7,556 nucleotides of DNA from an uncultured Erysipelotrichaceae bacterium (GCA_902783435.1 CACZQV010000066.1:1-7556); one strand, 5' to 3'; counted from the stretch's first letter, positions 1 through 6,127 are shown. The notes: generated by a model not told the origin, from the sequence alone. Numbers and translations are program-made.

Positions 1-1
1 A

Positions 2-376
2 AACTTTAGAAATGTAAAAGCAGAAAATAATATTACTAAAGATATGAAAGTAATGTTTGATACTACTGATGATAATGATTTAATAGTAAAAATGTTAAAA
101 CTAGAAGATCATTTAGTAAAAGAACCTTTAGGTATAAAAGCATACAAAGTATTCTCAACTAGAGTAAAAGCCCAAATCTTCTTTGAAAAGATAGAAACTG
201 AAGCCGACAAAGCAATTAAAGCTACTCAAATAAAAGCATTAGAAGATTCTATCGCAAGAAGAGAAAAACTTCTATCTAATGAAAACTATGTTAAAAAAGC
301 TCCAGAAAAGATAGTAGAAATGGATAGACAAAAATTAGAAGAAGAAAAGAAAAAATTAGAAGAGTTATTAAAATAA
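2..376 (+). CDS. valS: Valyl-tRNA synthetase, C-terminal fragment (5' end outside window)
   Basis: This is the 3' end of a larger gene. The reading frame is open from base 2, so the ATG at 44 is an internal methionine and not the start. ValRS charges tRNA-Val with valine in the cytoplasm. The last ~70 residues form the family's C-terminal tRNA-binding coiled coil: long Glu/Lys-rich heptads holding the signature LSNENYVKKAPEKIV, which matches the usual LxNExFVxxAPxxVV pattern, followed by a KLEEEKKKLEELL helix. The catalytic core (HIGH, KMSKS) and the editing domain lie upstream of the window. The TAA stop sits inside a terminator hairpin. In Bacillus subtilis valS also lies upstream of the spoIIB-radC-mre-spoIVF region, which agrees with the genes further right. 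The identity rests on the coiled-coil signature and synteny and is strong. Confidence 0.93.
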   Translation, partial: NFRNVKAENNITKDMKVMFDTTDDNDLIVKMLKLEDHLVKEPLGIKAYKVFSTRVKAQIFFEKIETEADKAIKATQIKALEDSIARREKLLSNENYVKKAPEKIVEMDRQKLEEEKKKLEELLK

Positions 377-385
377 CTCTTTTTT
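358..385 (+). terminator. Rho-independent terminator of valS
   Basis: The arms AGAGTTAT (361-368) and ATAACTCT (373-380) pair perfectly around a 4-base loop. The stem can extend by three more pairs (358-360 with 381-383) into the U tract. The valS stop codon (374-376) lies in the 3' arm. Confidence 0.85.
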
Positions 386-386
386 C

Positions 387-415
387 TTGTAAAAAAATAT
401 AAATTGTGTTATAAT
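387..415 (+). promoter_or_regulatory. Sigma-A-type promoter for the leader ORF and rel
   Basis: TTGTAA (387-392) and TATAAT (410-415) are separated by 17 bp, and a TG at 407-408 gives an extended -10 (TGTTATAAT). The predicted transcription start is near 421-423. This leaves a leader of about 175 nt before rel that contains a small ORF and a terminator. The -35 box overlaps the end of the valS terminator tail. Confidence 0.8.
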
Positions 416-490
416 ATGCAACTACAAAAGGGAATTGACAAGTTTATAAAAAAATGATATCGTGTACTCTATACAAAAGAGGTGAGAAGT

Positions 491-562
491 ATGGAATTAT
501 TAATAATGATTATAACTATACTTTTTACTAATACTTCAAGAAAATATGCGATTCAATTATAA
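491..562 (+). CDS. Putative 23-aa leader peptide, rich in Ile and Leu, upstream of rel
   Basis: This short ORF starts with ATG behind a good Shine-Dalgarno (AGAGGTGAGAAG, 478-489). It begins MELLIMIITILFTNT and ends SRKYAIQL. Five of 23 residues are Ile and four are Leu, and residues 3-11 are almost entirely aliphatic. The last codons and the stop (560-562) lie inside a 12-bp terminator hairpin directly ahead of rel. This layout (promoter, translated short ORF, terminator, structural gene) is that of a leader peptide controlling attenuation. The run of branched-chain codons resembles ilv/leu-type leaders, but I recognise no homolog. An alternative is a free-standing small membrane peptide or toxin with its own terminator. 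Translation is likely from the ribosome binding site; the role is inference. Confidence 0.55.
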   Translation: MELLIMIITILFTNTSRKYAIQL

Positions 563-584
563 ATTAATTGGGTCGTTTTTTATT
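548..584 (+). terminator. Terminator or attenuator between the leader ORF and rel
   Basis: The arms 548-559 (GCGATTCAATTA) and 565-576 (TAATTGGGTCGT) form twelve consecutive pairs, three of them G-U, around a 5-base loop. A T run follows at 576-581. The tail abuts the rel ribosome binding site at 585. The 5' arm lies within codons 20-23 of the leader ORF, so a ribosome finishing that ORF would physically block the hairpin. An upstream AATTGA (433-438) could compete for TCAATT (553-558) in the 5' arm, but this is only 6 bp and may be chance. Confidence 0.75.
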
Positions 585-592
585 AGGAGGTG
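585..592 (+). promoter_or_regulatory. Ribosome binding site that fixes the rel start
   Basis: AGGAGGTG is a near-perfect anti-16S match 7 nt (from AGGAGG) before ATG 598. It decides the start against the in-frame TTG at 568, which lies inside the terminator 3' arm and has no ribosome binding site. Confidence 0.9.
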
Positions 593-597
593 TTTCT

Positions 598-2073
598 ATG
601 TTAACAATTGATAATATTACTTATGAATTAAGAGCTCATGGTGTTTCAGAAGATAAAATTAAGGAAGTTGAATTAGCTTATGAAATAGCTGATGATATTC
701 ATAAAAATCAAACTCGTGAGAGTGGAGAACCATATATTATTCATCCATTAAATGTCGCTAATAACGCATTAGAAATGGAAATATATGATCCAGATACAAT
801 CGCTGCTGCATTACTTCATGATACTATTGAAGATGCTGAAAAGAAATTTACTAAAGAAGATATTGCCAATGAATTAAATCCTACAATAGCTGAATTAGTA
901 GATGGTGTAACTAAAATGCGTCGTATGAAATTTGATACAAAAGAAGCACAAAATAATGCTAACACAAGAAAAATAATAAATGGACTTACAAAAGATGTAA
1001 GAATTATATTTATTAAACTAGCAGATAGACTTCATAATATGGAAACATTAGAATATAAAAAACCTGAAAAACAAGTAGAAAATGCCAAAGAAACAATGTC
1101 TCTATTTGTACCTATAGCTTTAGGACTAGGAGCTTATAAATTGAAAAATAAACTAGAAGATTCTTCTTTAATGTATATTGCTCCAGATGATTATAAAAGA
1201 ATATTAGAAGAAAGAAATAAATTAGAAGAAAAACAATTACCATATCTTAAAGTAATGGCTGAAAATATTAGAAGACACTTAGATAACGAAGGAATAAAAA
1301 ATGAAATTGTATTTAGACATCAAACAGTAAATACACTTTATAAAAAAATACAAAAAGGTTATGAACTAGGAAATATATATGATACATGTTACTTTAAAGT
1401 ATTAGTACCAGAAAAGAAAGATTGTTATTATACTGTATATATAATTCATGATATGTATAAACCAATAAATGGAAGATTTAAAGATTATATAGGTAATCCT
1501 CGTACTAATAATTATCAATCACTACATACAACAATAACTGATTCTAATGGAGATTCTAAAAAAATCAAAGTAAGAACTTTTGATATGAATAAAATAGCTG
1601 GTTTTGGTATTCCTGCATATTGGAATTTAGATCCTGAACGTGGAGGAAAAACAATAGAAGAAACACAAATACTTATAAATAATAATTTACCAATAGCTAA
1701 ACAATTAAAAGAGATTGATGAAACAGCACATGATGATGAAGAATTCTATAAAGATGTATTTAGTGATGTATTAACTCCATCTCATGTATATGTATATACT
1801 GCCGGTGGTGCTATTCAAGAATTACCAAAGCATTCTACTGCAATGGACTTTGTATGCCAAGTATATGGTAGTGAATTAGATAGAGTTACAGGAGTGTTAA
1901 TTAATGGTAGAGAAGTTCCTCTAAACCAAGAATTAAAAAATAATGATAGAGTAGAAATAAGAACAGATGGAAAAATAAAACAAGAAAACTGGGAAAACTA
2001 CGCAATTACAGCTAAAGCTAAACAAAAAATTAAACAATATAATGAAAGAAGTAAAAAAAATAAAGAGAATTAA
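598..2073 (+). CDS. rel: RelA/SpoT-family (p)ppGpp enzyme, hydrolase intact, synthetase degenerate, C-terminus truncated
   Basis: A 491-aa alarmone enzyme. The HD hydrolase domain (about 20-195) is well kept: R40 of the RESGEPYIIHP motif, H49, H74-D75 in LLHDTIED, E78-D79, and D143/N147 in KLADRLHNM match the metal- and substrate-binding residues of Rel. The synthetase domain (about 225-345) is recognisable by GRFKDYIGNP, YQSLHTT and VRTFDM. However, GRPKHIYSIYxKM has become FRHQTVNTLYKKI, the YDLxAxR arginine is K267, and the catalytic Glu of EVQIRT is replaced by K322. A TGS domain follows (about 388-455), and the protein ends ~35 residues later, without the helical, zinc-finger and ACT/RRM regions of ~730-aa Rel proteins. 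I infer a (p)ppGpp hydrolase with little or no synthetase activity. It is transcribed behind a leader ORF and terminator. Family assignment is certain; loss of synthetase activity is inferred from residues. Confidence 0.93.
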   Translation: MLTIDNITYELRAHGVSEDKIKEVELAYEIADDIHKNQTRESGEPYIIHPLNVANNALEMEIYDPDTIAAALLHDTIEDAEKKFTKEDIANELNPTIAELVDGVTKMRRMKFDTKEAQNNANTRKIINGLTKDVRIIFIKLADRLHNMETLEYKKPEKQVENAKETMSLFVPIALGLGAYKLKNKLEDSSLMYIAPDDYKRILEERNKLEEKQLPYLKVMAENIRRHLDNEGIKNEIVFRHQTVNTLYKKIQKGYELGNIYDTCYFKVLVPEKKDCYYTVYIIHDMYKPINGRFKDYIGNPRTNNYQSLHTTITDSNGDSKKIKVRTFDMNKIAGFGIPAYWNLDPERGGKTIEETQILINNNLPIAKQLKEIDETAHDDEEFYKDVFSDVLTPSHVYVYTAGGAIQELPKHSTAMDFVCQVYGSELDRVTGVLINGREVPLNQELKNNDRVEIRTDGKIKQENWENYAITAKAKQKIKQYNERSKKNKEN

Positions 2074-2087
2074 TTCTCTTTTTTTTT
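2062..2087 (+). terminator. Rho-independent terminator of rel
   Basis: AAAGAGAA (2062-2069) pairs with TTCTCTTT (2074-2081) around loop TTAA, followed by T's to 2087. The rel stop codon (2071-2073) forms most of the loop. Confidence 0.85.
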
Positions 2088-2119
2088 ACATTTATTTACA
2101 AAAAGAAAAAATGTAAGTA

Positions 2120-2148
2120 TTAGTAAATTTACAAAAACGATGTATAAT
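2120..2148 (+). promoter_or_regulatory. Probable promoter of the surface protein, with palindromic spacer
   Basis: A consensus -10 TATAAT (2143-2148) lies 17 bp after a weak -35 TTAGTA (2120-2125). The predicted start near 2154 leaves a short leader of about 16 nt before ATG 2170. The spacer overlaps the 10-bp palindrome GTAAATTTAC (2123-2132), a possible operator. The weak -35 would fit a need for activation or alternative regulation. Confidence 0.55.
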
Positions 2149-2157
2149 AAAAATAAT

Positions 2158-2164
2158 AGGAGGG
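2158..2164 (+). promoter_or_regulatory. Ribosome binding site that fixes the surface protein start
   Basis: AGGAGGG sits 5 nt before ATG 2170. It selects this start over the upstream in-frame ATG 2140, which lies within the promoter just ahead of the -10 box. Confidence 0.88.
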
Positions 2165-2169
2165 ACATT

Positions 2170-3516
2170 ATGAAAAGAAATAAAAAACAAAATATAAAAC
2201 TTCTAGCTTTAATATTAATATTATTATTAGGAATAGGTTATGCTGCCTTAAAAACAACATTAAAAATAGATGGAACAGTAAATGTAGATAAAACTACGTG
2301 GGATGTACATTTTGAAAATGTAAGTATTATAGAAGGTTCTGTTACAGCGAATCCAGCTCCAACAACAAATAATACAGATACAACTGAAATGACTTATACA
2401 ATTAATTTTACTAAACCAGGAGATTTCTTTGAATTTACTGTAGATATTGTGAATGCAGGAACTATTGATGCGATGGTAAATTCAGTAACAAATAAAACAT
2501 ATAACGTAACAGGAACAACAGAAATAGAAACTCCAACATATTTAATAAATGCAGTTAATTATGATGATGATATAGAAATAGCTCCAAATCATTTATTAGA
2601 AGCAGGAGAATCTGAAAAAATAAAAGTAAGAATAGAGTTTAAAAAAGATATATCATCTTCTGACTTACCAAGTAGTGGTGATACATCAATAGTATTCAAA
2701 TTTAAAGGTGATTATAAACAAGCAGATGAGAATGCTTGCCAAAGAACAACAACGTTCGAAAATGACTCATGGGATACAATAGAGTGTAATGTAAAAAATA
2801 ATCCACAAAGTTATCCAGTAGGAGCAACAAAAACAATAGAAATGGATTTAGATGGAGATAATACTAATGAGACATATACATTAAGGGTTGCAAATAATAC
2901 TACACCAGCAGAGTGTGGGCAAACTGACTTTTCACAAACAGCTTGTGGATTTGTAATAGAGTTTAAAGATATTATTTCAAAACATAGAATGAATCCATCT
3001 GGTTCAGTAAATTCCACTGGAAATAGAGGTGGTTGGAAAGACTCAGATATGAGATCATATCTAAATAGTACAACATATGCATATGAAAATATAAATTACT
3101 CTAGTACTGGAATATATAATGCATTACCAGCAGAATTAAAAAATAAAATAATTGATACAGAAGTAGTATCAGGACATGGTTCAGAAGATACAAGTAATTT
3201 TAAAACGACTGATAAACTATATTTATTATCAACTAAAGAAGTATTTGGAAAAGAAGAGTTAGAAAATAATTTAGTATATAATGATAGTGCAGAAGTAGAA
3301 ACAAGACAATTAGATTATTATAAAGAAAAAGCAGTAACAACATTAAATTATTCTGATGCGAAAAAAAGTTTTGGAAATTCTACATATTATTGGTGGCTTC
3401 GTACAGCTAATGATGGTAGAAATTATGCATTTTATAATATAAATACTACTGGTACATGGAGTAATGATAATTCTGAATTTCCTAATGGTGTATCACCAGC
3501 ATTCCGTATTGGATAA
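2170..3516 (+). CDS. Exported surface protein with C-terminal DUF6273-like (WWLRT...GVSPAFRIG) domain
   Basis: A 448-aa protein with a Lys/Arg-rich N-terminus and a hydrophobic segment at about 11-27 (LLALILILLLGIGYAAL). This is a signal peptide or anchor resembling those of SipW-dependent TasA/camelysin-like proteins. Residues 32-183 are Thr/Asn-rich and probably form beta-sandwich structure. Residues ~190-448 match the pattern I know from DUF6273-type proteins of gut Firmicutes: an acidic DLDGDNTNE stretch (227-234), TYTLRVANNT, FSQTACGF, an IYNALPAEL...IIDTEVVSGHG segment, KLYLLSTKEVFG, TRQLDYYK, WWLRT (408-412) and terminal GVSPAFRIG. Four cysteines (C190, C206, C249, C259) could form two disulfides. 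The fold is probably formylglycine-enzyme/C-type-lectin-like, suggesting a binding role at the cell surface. There is no LPXTG motif. The gene is monocistronic with its own promoter and terminator. The function is unknown; export and domain type are fairly sure. Confidence 0.78.
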   Translation: MKRNKKQNIKLLALILILLLGIGYAALKTTLKIDGTVNVDKTTWDVHFENVSIIEGSVTANPAPTTNNTDTTEMTYTINFTKPGDFFEFTVDIVNAGTIDAMVNSVTNKTYNVTGTTEIETPTYLINAVNYDDDIEIAPNHLLEAGESEKIKVRIEFKKDISSSDLPSSGDTSIVFKFKGDYKQADENACQRTTTFENDSWDTIECNVKNNPQSYPVGATKTIEMDLDGDNTNETYTLRVANNTTPAECGQTDFSQTACGFVIEFKDIISKHRMNPSGSVNSTGNRGGWKDSDMRSYLNSTTYAYENINYSSTGIYNALPAELKNKIIDTEVVSGHGSEDTSNFKTTDKLYLLSTKEVFGKEELENNLVYNDSAEVETRQLDYYKEKAVTTLNYSDAKKSFGNSTYYWWLRTANDGRNYAFYNINTTGTWSNDNSEFPNGVSPAFRIG

Positions 3517-3518
3517 TT

Positions 3519-3544
3519 AAGAAGTAGAAATACTTCTTTTTTTT
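3519..3544 (+). terminator. Rho-independent terminator of the surface protein gene
   Basis: AAGAAGTA (3519-3526) pairs with TACTTCTT (3531-3538) around a GAAA tetraloop, followed by a T run (3537-3544). It begins 3 nt after the stop codon. Confidence 0.9.
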
Positions 3545-3591
3545 CGACAAAAAAACTAATAATAAATTGATATTTTATTATTGGTGATAAT

Positions 3592-4035
3592 ATGAAGAAA
3601 ACATTAATATTAGGAATACTATTTATTTTATTAGGATATTATTTAGGTACATTTATATTTAATGAGAAGATTATTAATAAATATAAAAAAGAAGAAAAAT
3701 ATTATTTTCTCCAAGAAGGAGTATATTCTAATAAAGAAAATCTTCAAACTAATTTAAATAGTTTAAATAATAAAATAATAGATAAAAAAGATAATAAATA
3801 CTATGTATATGTAGGTATTACTAGAGATTTAGAAGTAGCTAAAAAGATAATGAAAATATATGAAGATGATGGATATAATATTTATTTAAAAGAAAAATAT
3901 TTATCAAATGAAGAATTTTATAATAATGTTACTCAGTTTGATTTATTAATAAAAGATAATAATGATACTAGTAATATATTAACTATAGAAGAAGTAGTAT
4001 TAGCTAATTATGAAGAAATTATTAAAAATAAATAA
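3592..4035 (+). CDS. SPOR-like single-pass membrane protein at the spoIIB position
   Basis: A 147-aa protein with an N-terminal membrane anchor (about 4-23) followed by an extracytoplasmic domain. Residues ~36-101 have a SPOR-like beta-alpha-beta pattern: YYFLQEGVYSNKENLQTNL, then NKYYVYVGITRDLEVAKKI, then GYNIYLKEKYL. SPOR domains bind glycan strands lacking side peptides at division or engulfment septa. The B. subtilis gene at this place, between valS and radC, is spoIIB, an anchored SPOR protein of sporulation septum remodelling; the order here suggests a SpoIIB counterpart. The Shine-Dalgarno is poor (GGTGAT, 3583-3588). It is followed by radC after 41 nt with no terminator, so the two may be co-transcribed. 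I see no convincing promoter in the ~45 nt before it. The SPOR-like call is by pattern; the SpoIIB role is inferred from synteny and would need spore genes elsewhere. Confidence 0.6.
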   Translation: MKKTLILGILFILLGYYLGTFIFNEKIINKYKKEEKYYFLQEGVYSNKENLQTNLNSLNNKIIDKKDNKYYVYVGITRDLEVAKKIMKIYEDDGYNIYLKEKYLSNEEFYNNVTQFDLLIKDNNDTSNILTIEEVVLANYEEIIKNK

Positions 4036-4063
4036 TAACTTTTATAAAAAATGTTAATAATAT

Positions 4064-4070
4064 AAAGGGG
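4064..4070 (+). promoter_or_regulatory. radC: Ribosome binding site that points to a TTG start for radC
   Basis: AAAGGGG touches the ATG at 4071 with no spacer, which is unusable for that codon. It lies 6 nt before TTG 4077, a normal distance. Starting at TTG also gives the family-typical N-terminus MYKIKDLPANERPRERL. Confidence 0.75.
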
Positions 4071-4076
4071 ATGTAT

Positions 4077-4757
4077 TTGTATAAAATAAAAGATTTACCT
4101 GCTAATGAAAGACCTAGAGAAAGATTATTAAATGTAGGAGTAAATAATTTATCTGATAAAGAACTTATTTCTATTATTTTGAAAACAGGAACTATTGGTA
4201 AAAATGTAGAAGAATTAGCTCTAGATATATTAAATAGTTATTCACTAATAGATTTAAAAAATATTACTATTAATGATCTATTAAAAATAAAAGGAATAGG
4301 TAAGACTAAAGCAATTGAATTAATCGCATCTATTGAATTAGGTAAAAGAATATTTTTAAAAGAAAGTAAAAAACTAATTAAGTTAGATAACGCTAAAAGT
4401 ATATGGGAAGATTCTAAATACTTATTTGATGGTTTAAAACAAGAACATTTTTATTGTTACTATTTTAATAATAAACAAGAGTTAATAATGAGAAAGTTAA
4501 TGTTTATAGGTACTATTAATAATGCGAGTGTTCATACAAGAGAAATATTTAGGGAAGCATATCTTTTAAGTGCTGCTACTATTGTATGTCTTCATAATCA
4601 TCCATCTAATGATACAACTCCAAGTAAGGAAGATATTAATTTTACTGATAAATTAATGAGAACTGGGTTTATTCAAGGAATACCAGTAGTAGATCATATT
4701 ATAGTAGGAGAGAATTCGTTCTATAGTTTCTATGAACATAGTAATTGTAAGAACTAA
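4077..4757 (+). CDS. radC: RadC family protein (JAB/MPN domain)
   Basis: A 226-aa protein from TTG 4077, close to the usual ~225-230 aa. The N-terminal UPF0758 part starts with IKDLPANERPRERL and contains a helix-hairpin-helix (IKGIGKTKA, 71-79) suggesting DNA contact. The C-terminal JAB/MPN metalloprotease-like fold has the metal ligands H173, H175 and D186 in HNHPSNDTTPSKED, followed by VVDHIIVG. The usual glycine after HNHPS is Asn178. The biochemical role of RadC is unsettled; the old DNA-repair assignment has been disputed. The gene lies between the SPOR-like gene and mreC as in Bacillus, but maf and mreB, which normally flank it, are missing. Its last bases contain the -35 box of the mreC promoter. 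Family assignment is very secure; function is not. Confidence 0.93.
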   Translation: MYKIKDLPANERPRERLLNVGVNNLSDKELISIILKTGTIGKNVEELALDILNSYSLIDLKNITINDLLKIKGIGKTKAIELIASIELGKRIFLKESKKLIKLDNAKSIWEDSKYLFDGLKQEHFYCYYFNNKQELIMRKLMFIGTINNASVHTREIFREAYLLSAATIVCLHNHPSNDTTPSKEDINFTDKLMRTGFIQGIPVVDHIIVGENSFYSFYEHSNCKN

Positions 4758-4773
4758 AAAAATATAATATAAT
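4745..4773 (+). promoter_or_regulatory. Sigma-A-type promoter for mreCD
   Basis: TTGTAA (4745-4750) and TATAAT (4768-4773) are 17 bp apart. An overlapping second TATAAT lies at 4763-4768. The -35 is identical to that of the rel leader promoter and lies in the radC coding end. The predicted start near 4780 leaves a short leader before ATG 4795. Confidence 0.65.
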
Positions 4774-4794
4774 AAAAATTGAGATGATGATTAT

Positions 4795-5580
4795 ATGAAC
4801 AAAAATAAAAAGAAGAAAATAATAATTATAACTATAATATCAATTCTATTAATACTATTAACAGTATCACTAATAATAGATAGAAAAACAGGTAAAATAG
4901 AAAGTATATTAAAAGATACATTTATCACAATAAATAAAGTAGTAATGAAACCATTTACTTCTTTTAAAAAAGATAAAGATACTAATCAAAATGAAAGTTA
5001 TATTATTCAAAAGAATGTTAATTCATCTTTAGAAAAAGAAATTAAGGAATTAAAAGAATCTTTAGAATTAAATAAAACATTAACTGAATATAAACCTATA
5101 AATGCTACTATTTTATCTCGTAATAAAAGTTATTGGTTTAATACATTAACTATTGATAAAGGTAGTAAACAAGGTATAAAAAAGAATATGGCTGTAATAA
5201 CTAAAAATGGTTTAGTAGGTAAGATTAGTAAAGTATATAAAACTTCTAGTGAAGTAAAATTAATAACTTCTGATGATATTAATTTTAAAGTAAGTATAGC
5301 TATTAAAACTAATGAAGTAGATAATTATGCAATACTTAATGGATATGATAAAGATACTTCTCTTATAAAAGCAACTGGTATAGATAAAACAACACAAATA
5401 AATAATGGAGATGTAGTATTAACTAGTGGACTTGGAGAAATGTTCCCAGCTGGAATATATATTGGTACTGTAGAAAAAGTAGAAAGTGATAAATATAATT
5501 TAAGTAAAACTGTATATATAAAAACATATCAAAACTTCAATGATATTCATTATGTAACAGTATTAAAGGTAAAAGAATGA
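4795..5580 (+). CDS. mreC: Cell shape-determining protein MreC
   Basis: A 261-aa protein with a Lys-rich cytoplasmic tip, one membrane segment (about 9-28), a coiled coil (about 72-97, LEKEIKELKESLELNKTL) and the two-barrel extracellular domain. Signature stretches are TIDKGSKQGIKKNMAVITKNGLVGKI (119-144, in parts) and GDVVLTSGLGEMFPAGIYIGTV (205-225). MreC links MreB filaments to peptidoglycan synthases (the RodA-PBP2 elongasome) and sets rod shape. The gene has its own promoter at 4745-4773 and only a weak ribosome binding site (GAGATGATG). Its stop overlaps the mreD start by 4 nt, indicating translational coupling. mreB, usually directly upstream, is absent, so it must lie elsewhere or be lost. 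Length is typical and the assignment firm. Confidence 0.95.
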   Translation: MNKNKKKKIIIITIISILLILLTVSLIIDRKTGKIESILKDTFITINKVVMKPFTSFKKDKDTNQNESYIIQKNVNSSLEKEIKELKESLELNKTLTEYKPINATILSRNKSYWFNTLTIDKGSKQGIKKNMAVITKNGLVGKISKVYKTSSEVKLITSDDINFKVSIAIKTNEVDNYAILNGYDKDTSLIKATGIDKTTQINNGDVVLTSGLGEMFPAGIYIGTVEKVESDKYNLSKTVYIKTYQNFNDIHYVTVLKVKE

Positions 5581-6083
5581 TTCCAATAATTATATTAATT
5601 ATATCTATCTTATTAGATGGAATTTTAACTAACTTTCTACCTTTCTTAGTAAATGATTTATCTATTTTTACCCCACTTTTAACAGTAGTCTCAATATTTA
5701 TAATTTATCCATTTTATAGAAAACATGAAAAAAAATATTATATTATATTATTTATAGTAGGAATAATATATGATTTATTATATACAAATTTATTATTTTT
5801 TAATGGAATACTATTCTTAGTTATTGGATTAATATCTAAATTTATTAATAAAAACTATGAAGTAACTCCATTAAGATTAATTATTTATATAATTATAATT
5901 GTATTCTTCTATGAATCAATAACTGGATTAATTCTATTTATATTTAGATTAGTCCCAGTAACTATATATAAAGTATTTTATAAAATAATACATAGCTTAT
6001 TATTAAATATAATATATTCTGAAATACTATATTTAATAATAAAACTAATACCTGAAAAATATAAAAAGATAAGTATTAATTAG
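5577..6083 (+). CDS. mreD: Rod shape-determining membrane protein MreD
   Basis: A 168-aa, highly hydrophobic protein with about five or six membrane segments, opening IPIIILIISILLDGILTNFLP as is common for MreD. It has the FYRKHEKKYY loop and the GIIYDLLYTNLLFFNGILF segment typical of the family (an xxYDLLYT motif). MreD acts with MreC in the elongation complex at the membrane. The ATG overlaps the mreC TGA (ATGA), and AAAGGT (5565-5570) inside mreC serves as ribosome binding site. The gene is followed by a terminator whose loop contains the stop codon. The sequence is poorly conserved, so the call relies on topology, that motif and the coupling to mreC. Confidence 0.9.
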   Translation: MIPIIILIISILLDGILTNFLPFLVNDLSIFTPLLTVVSIFIIYPFYRKHEKKYYIILFIVGIIYDLLYTNLLFFNGILFLVIGLISKFINKNYEVTPLRLIIYIIIIVFFYESITGLILFIFRLVPVTIYKVFYKIIHSLLLNIIYSEILYLIIKLIPEKYKKISIN

Positions 6084-6099
6084 AATACTTATTTTTTTT
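6069..6099 (+). terminator. Rho-independent terminator after mreD
   Basis: ATAAGTATT (6069-6077) pairs with AATACTTAT (6084-6092) in nine all-complementary pairs around a 6-nt loop that holds the mreD TAG stop (6081-6083). A run of eight T's follows (6092-6099). The stem has a single G-C pair, so read-through into the next gene is possible. Confidence 0.75.
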
Positions 6100-6127
6100 A
6101 TTCATATAATTAACAAAGGAGAATTAT

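Noticed and set aside
44..46. ATG as a start of an independent 110-aa protein
   Set aside because: The frame is open from base 2 and the product is the ValRS C-terminal coiled coil; this is an internal Met.
435..463. TTGACA as the -35 of a second promoter
   Set aside because: At 16-18 bp spacing the -10 would be TATCGT or worse; the TTGTAA/TATAAT pair just upstream is much better.
454..533. 26-codon ORF starting at ATG 454 and overlapping the leader ORF in another frame
   Set aside because: It has no ribosome binding site and an unremarkable composition; the ORF at 491 has a strong one.
568..570. TTG as the rel start
   Set aside because: It lies in the terminator 3' arm without a ribosome binding site; ATG 598 has a perfect AGGAGGTG.
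391..597. T-box or other known riboswitch in the rel leader
   Set aside because: No T-box AGGGUGG motif, specifier loop or other recognised aptamer sequence is visible.
2140..2142. ATG as the surface protein start
   Set aside because: It lies next to the -10 box, upstream of the expected transcript start; ATG 2170 has AGGAGGG in front.
2110..2329. 13-bp direct repeat AATGTAAGTATTA at 2110-2122 and 2317-2329
   Set aside because: Short and AT-only in character apart from two G's per copy; no structure joins the copies, so chance is likely.
2811..3017. 68-aa minus-strand ORF
   Set aside because: It is fully inside the surface protein gene, with no ribosome binding site or recognisable motif; an antisense shadow.
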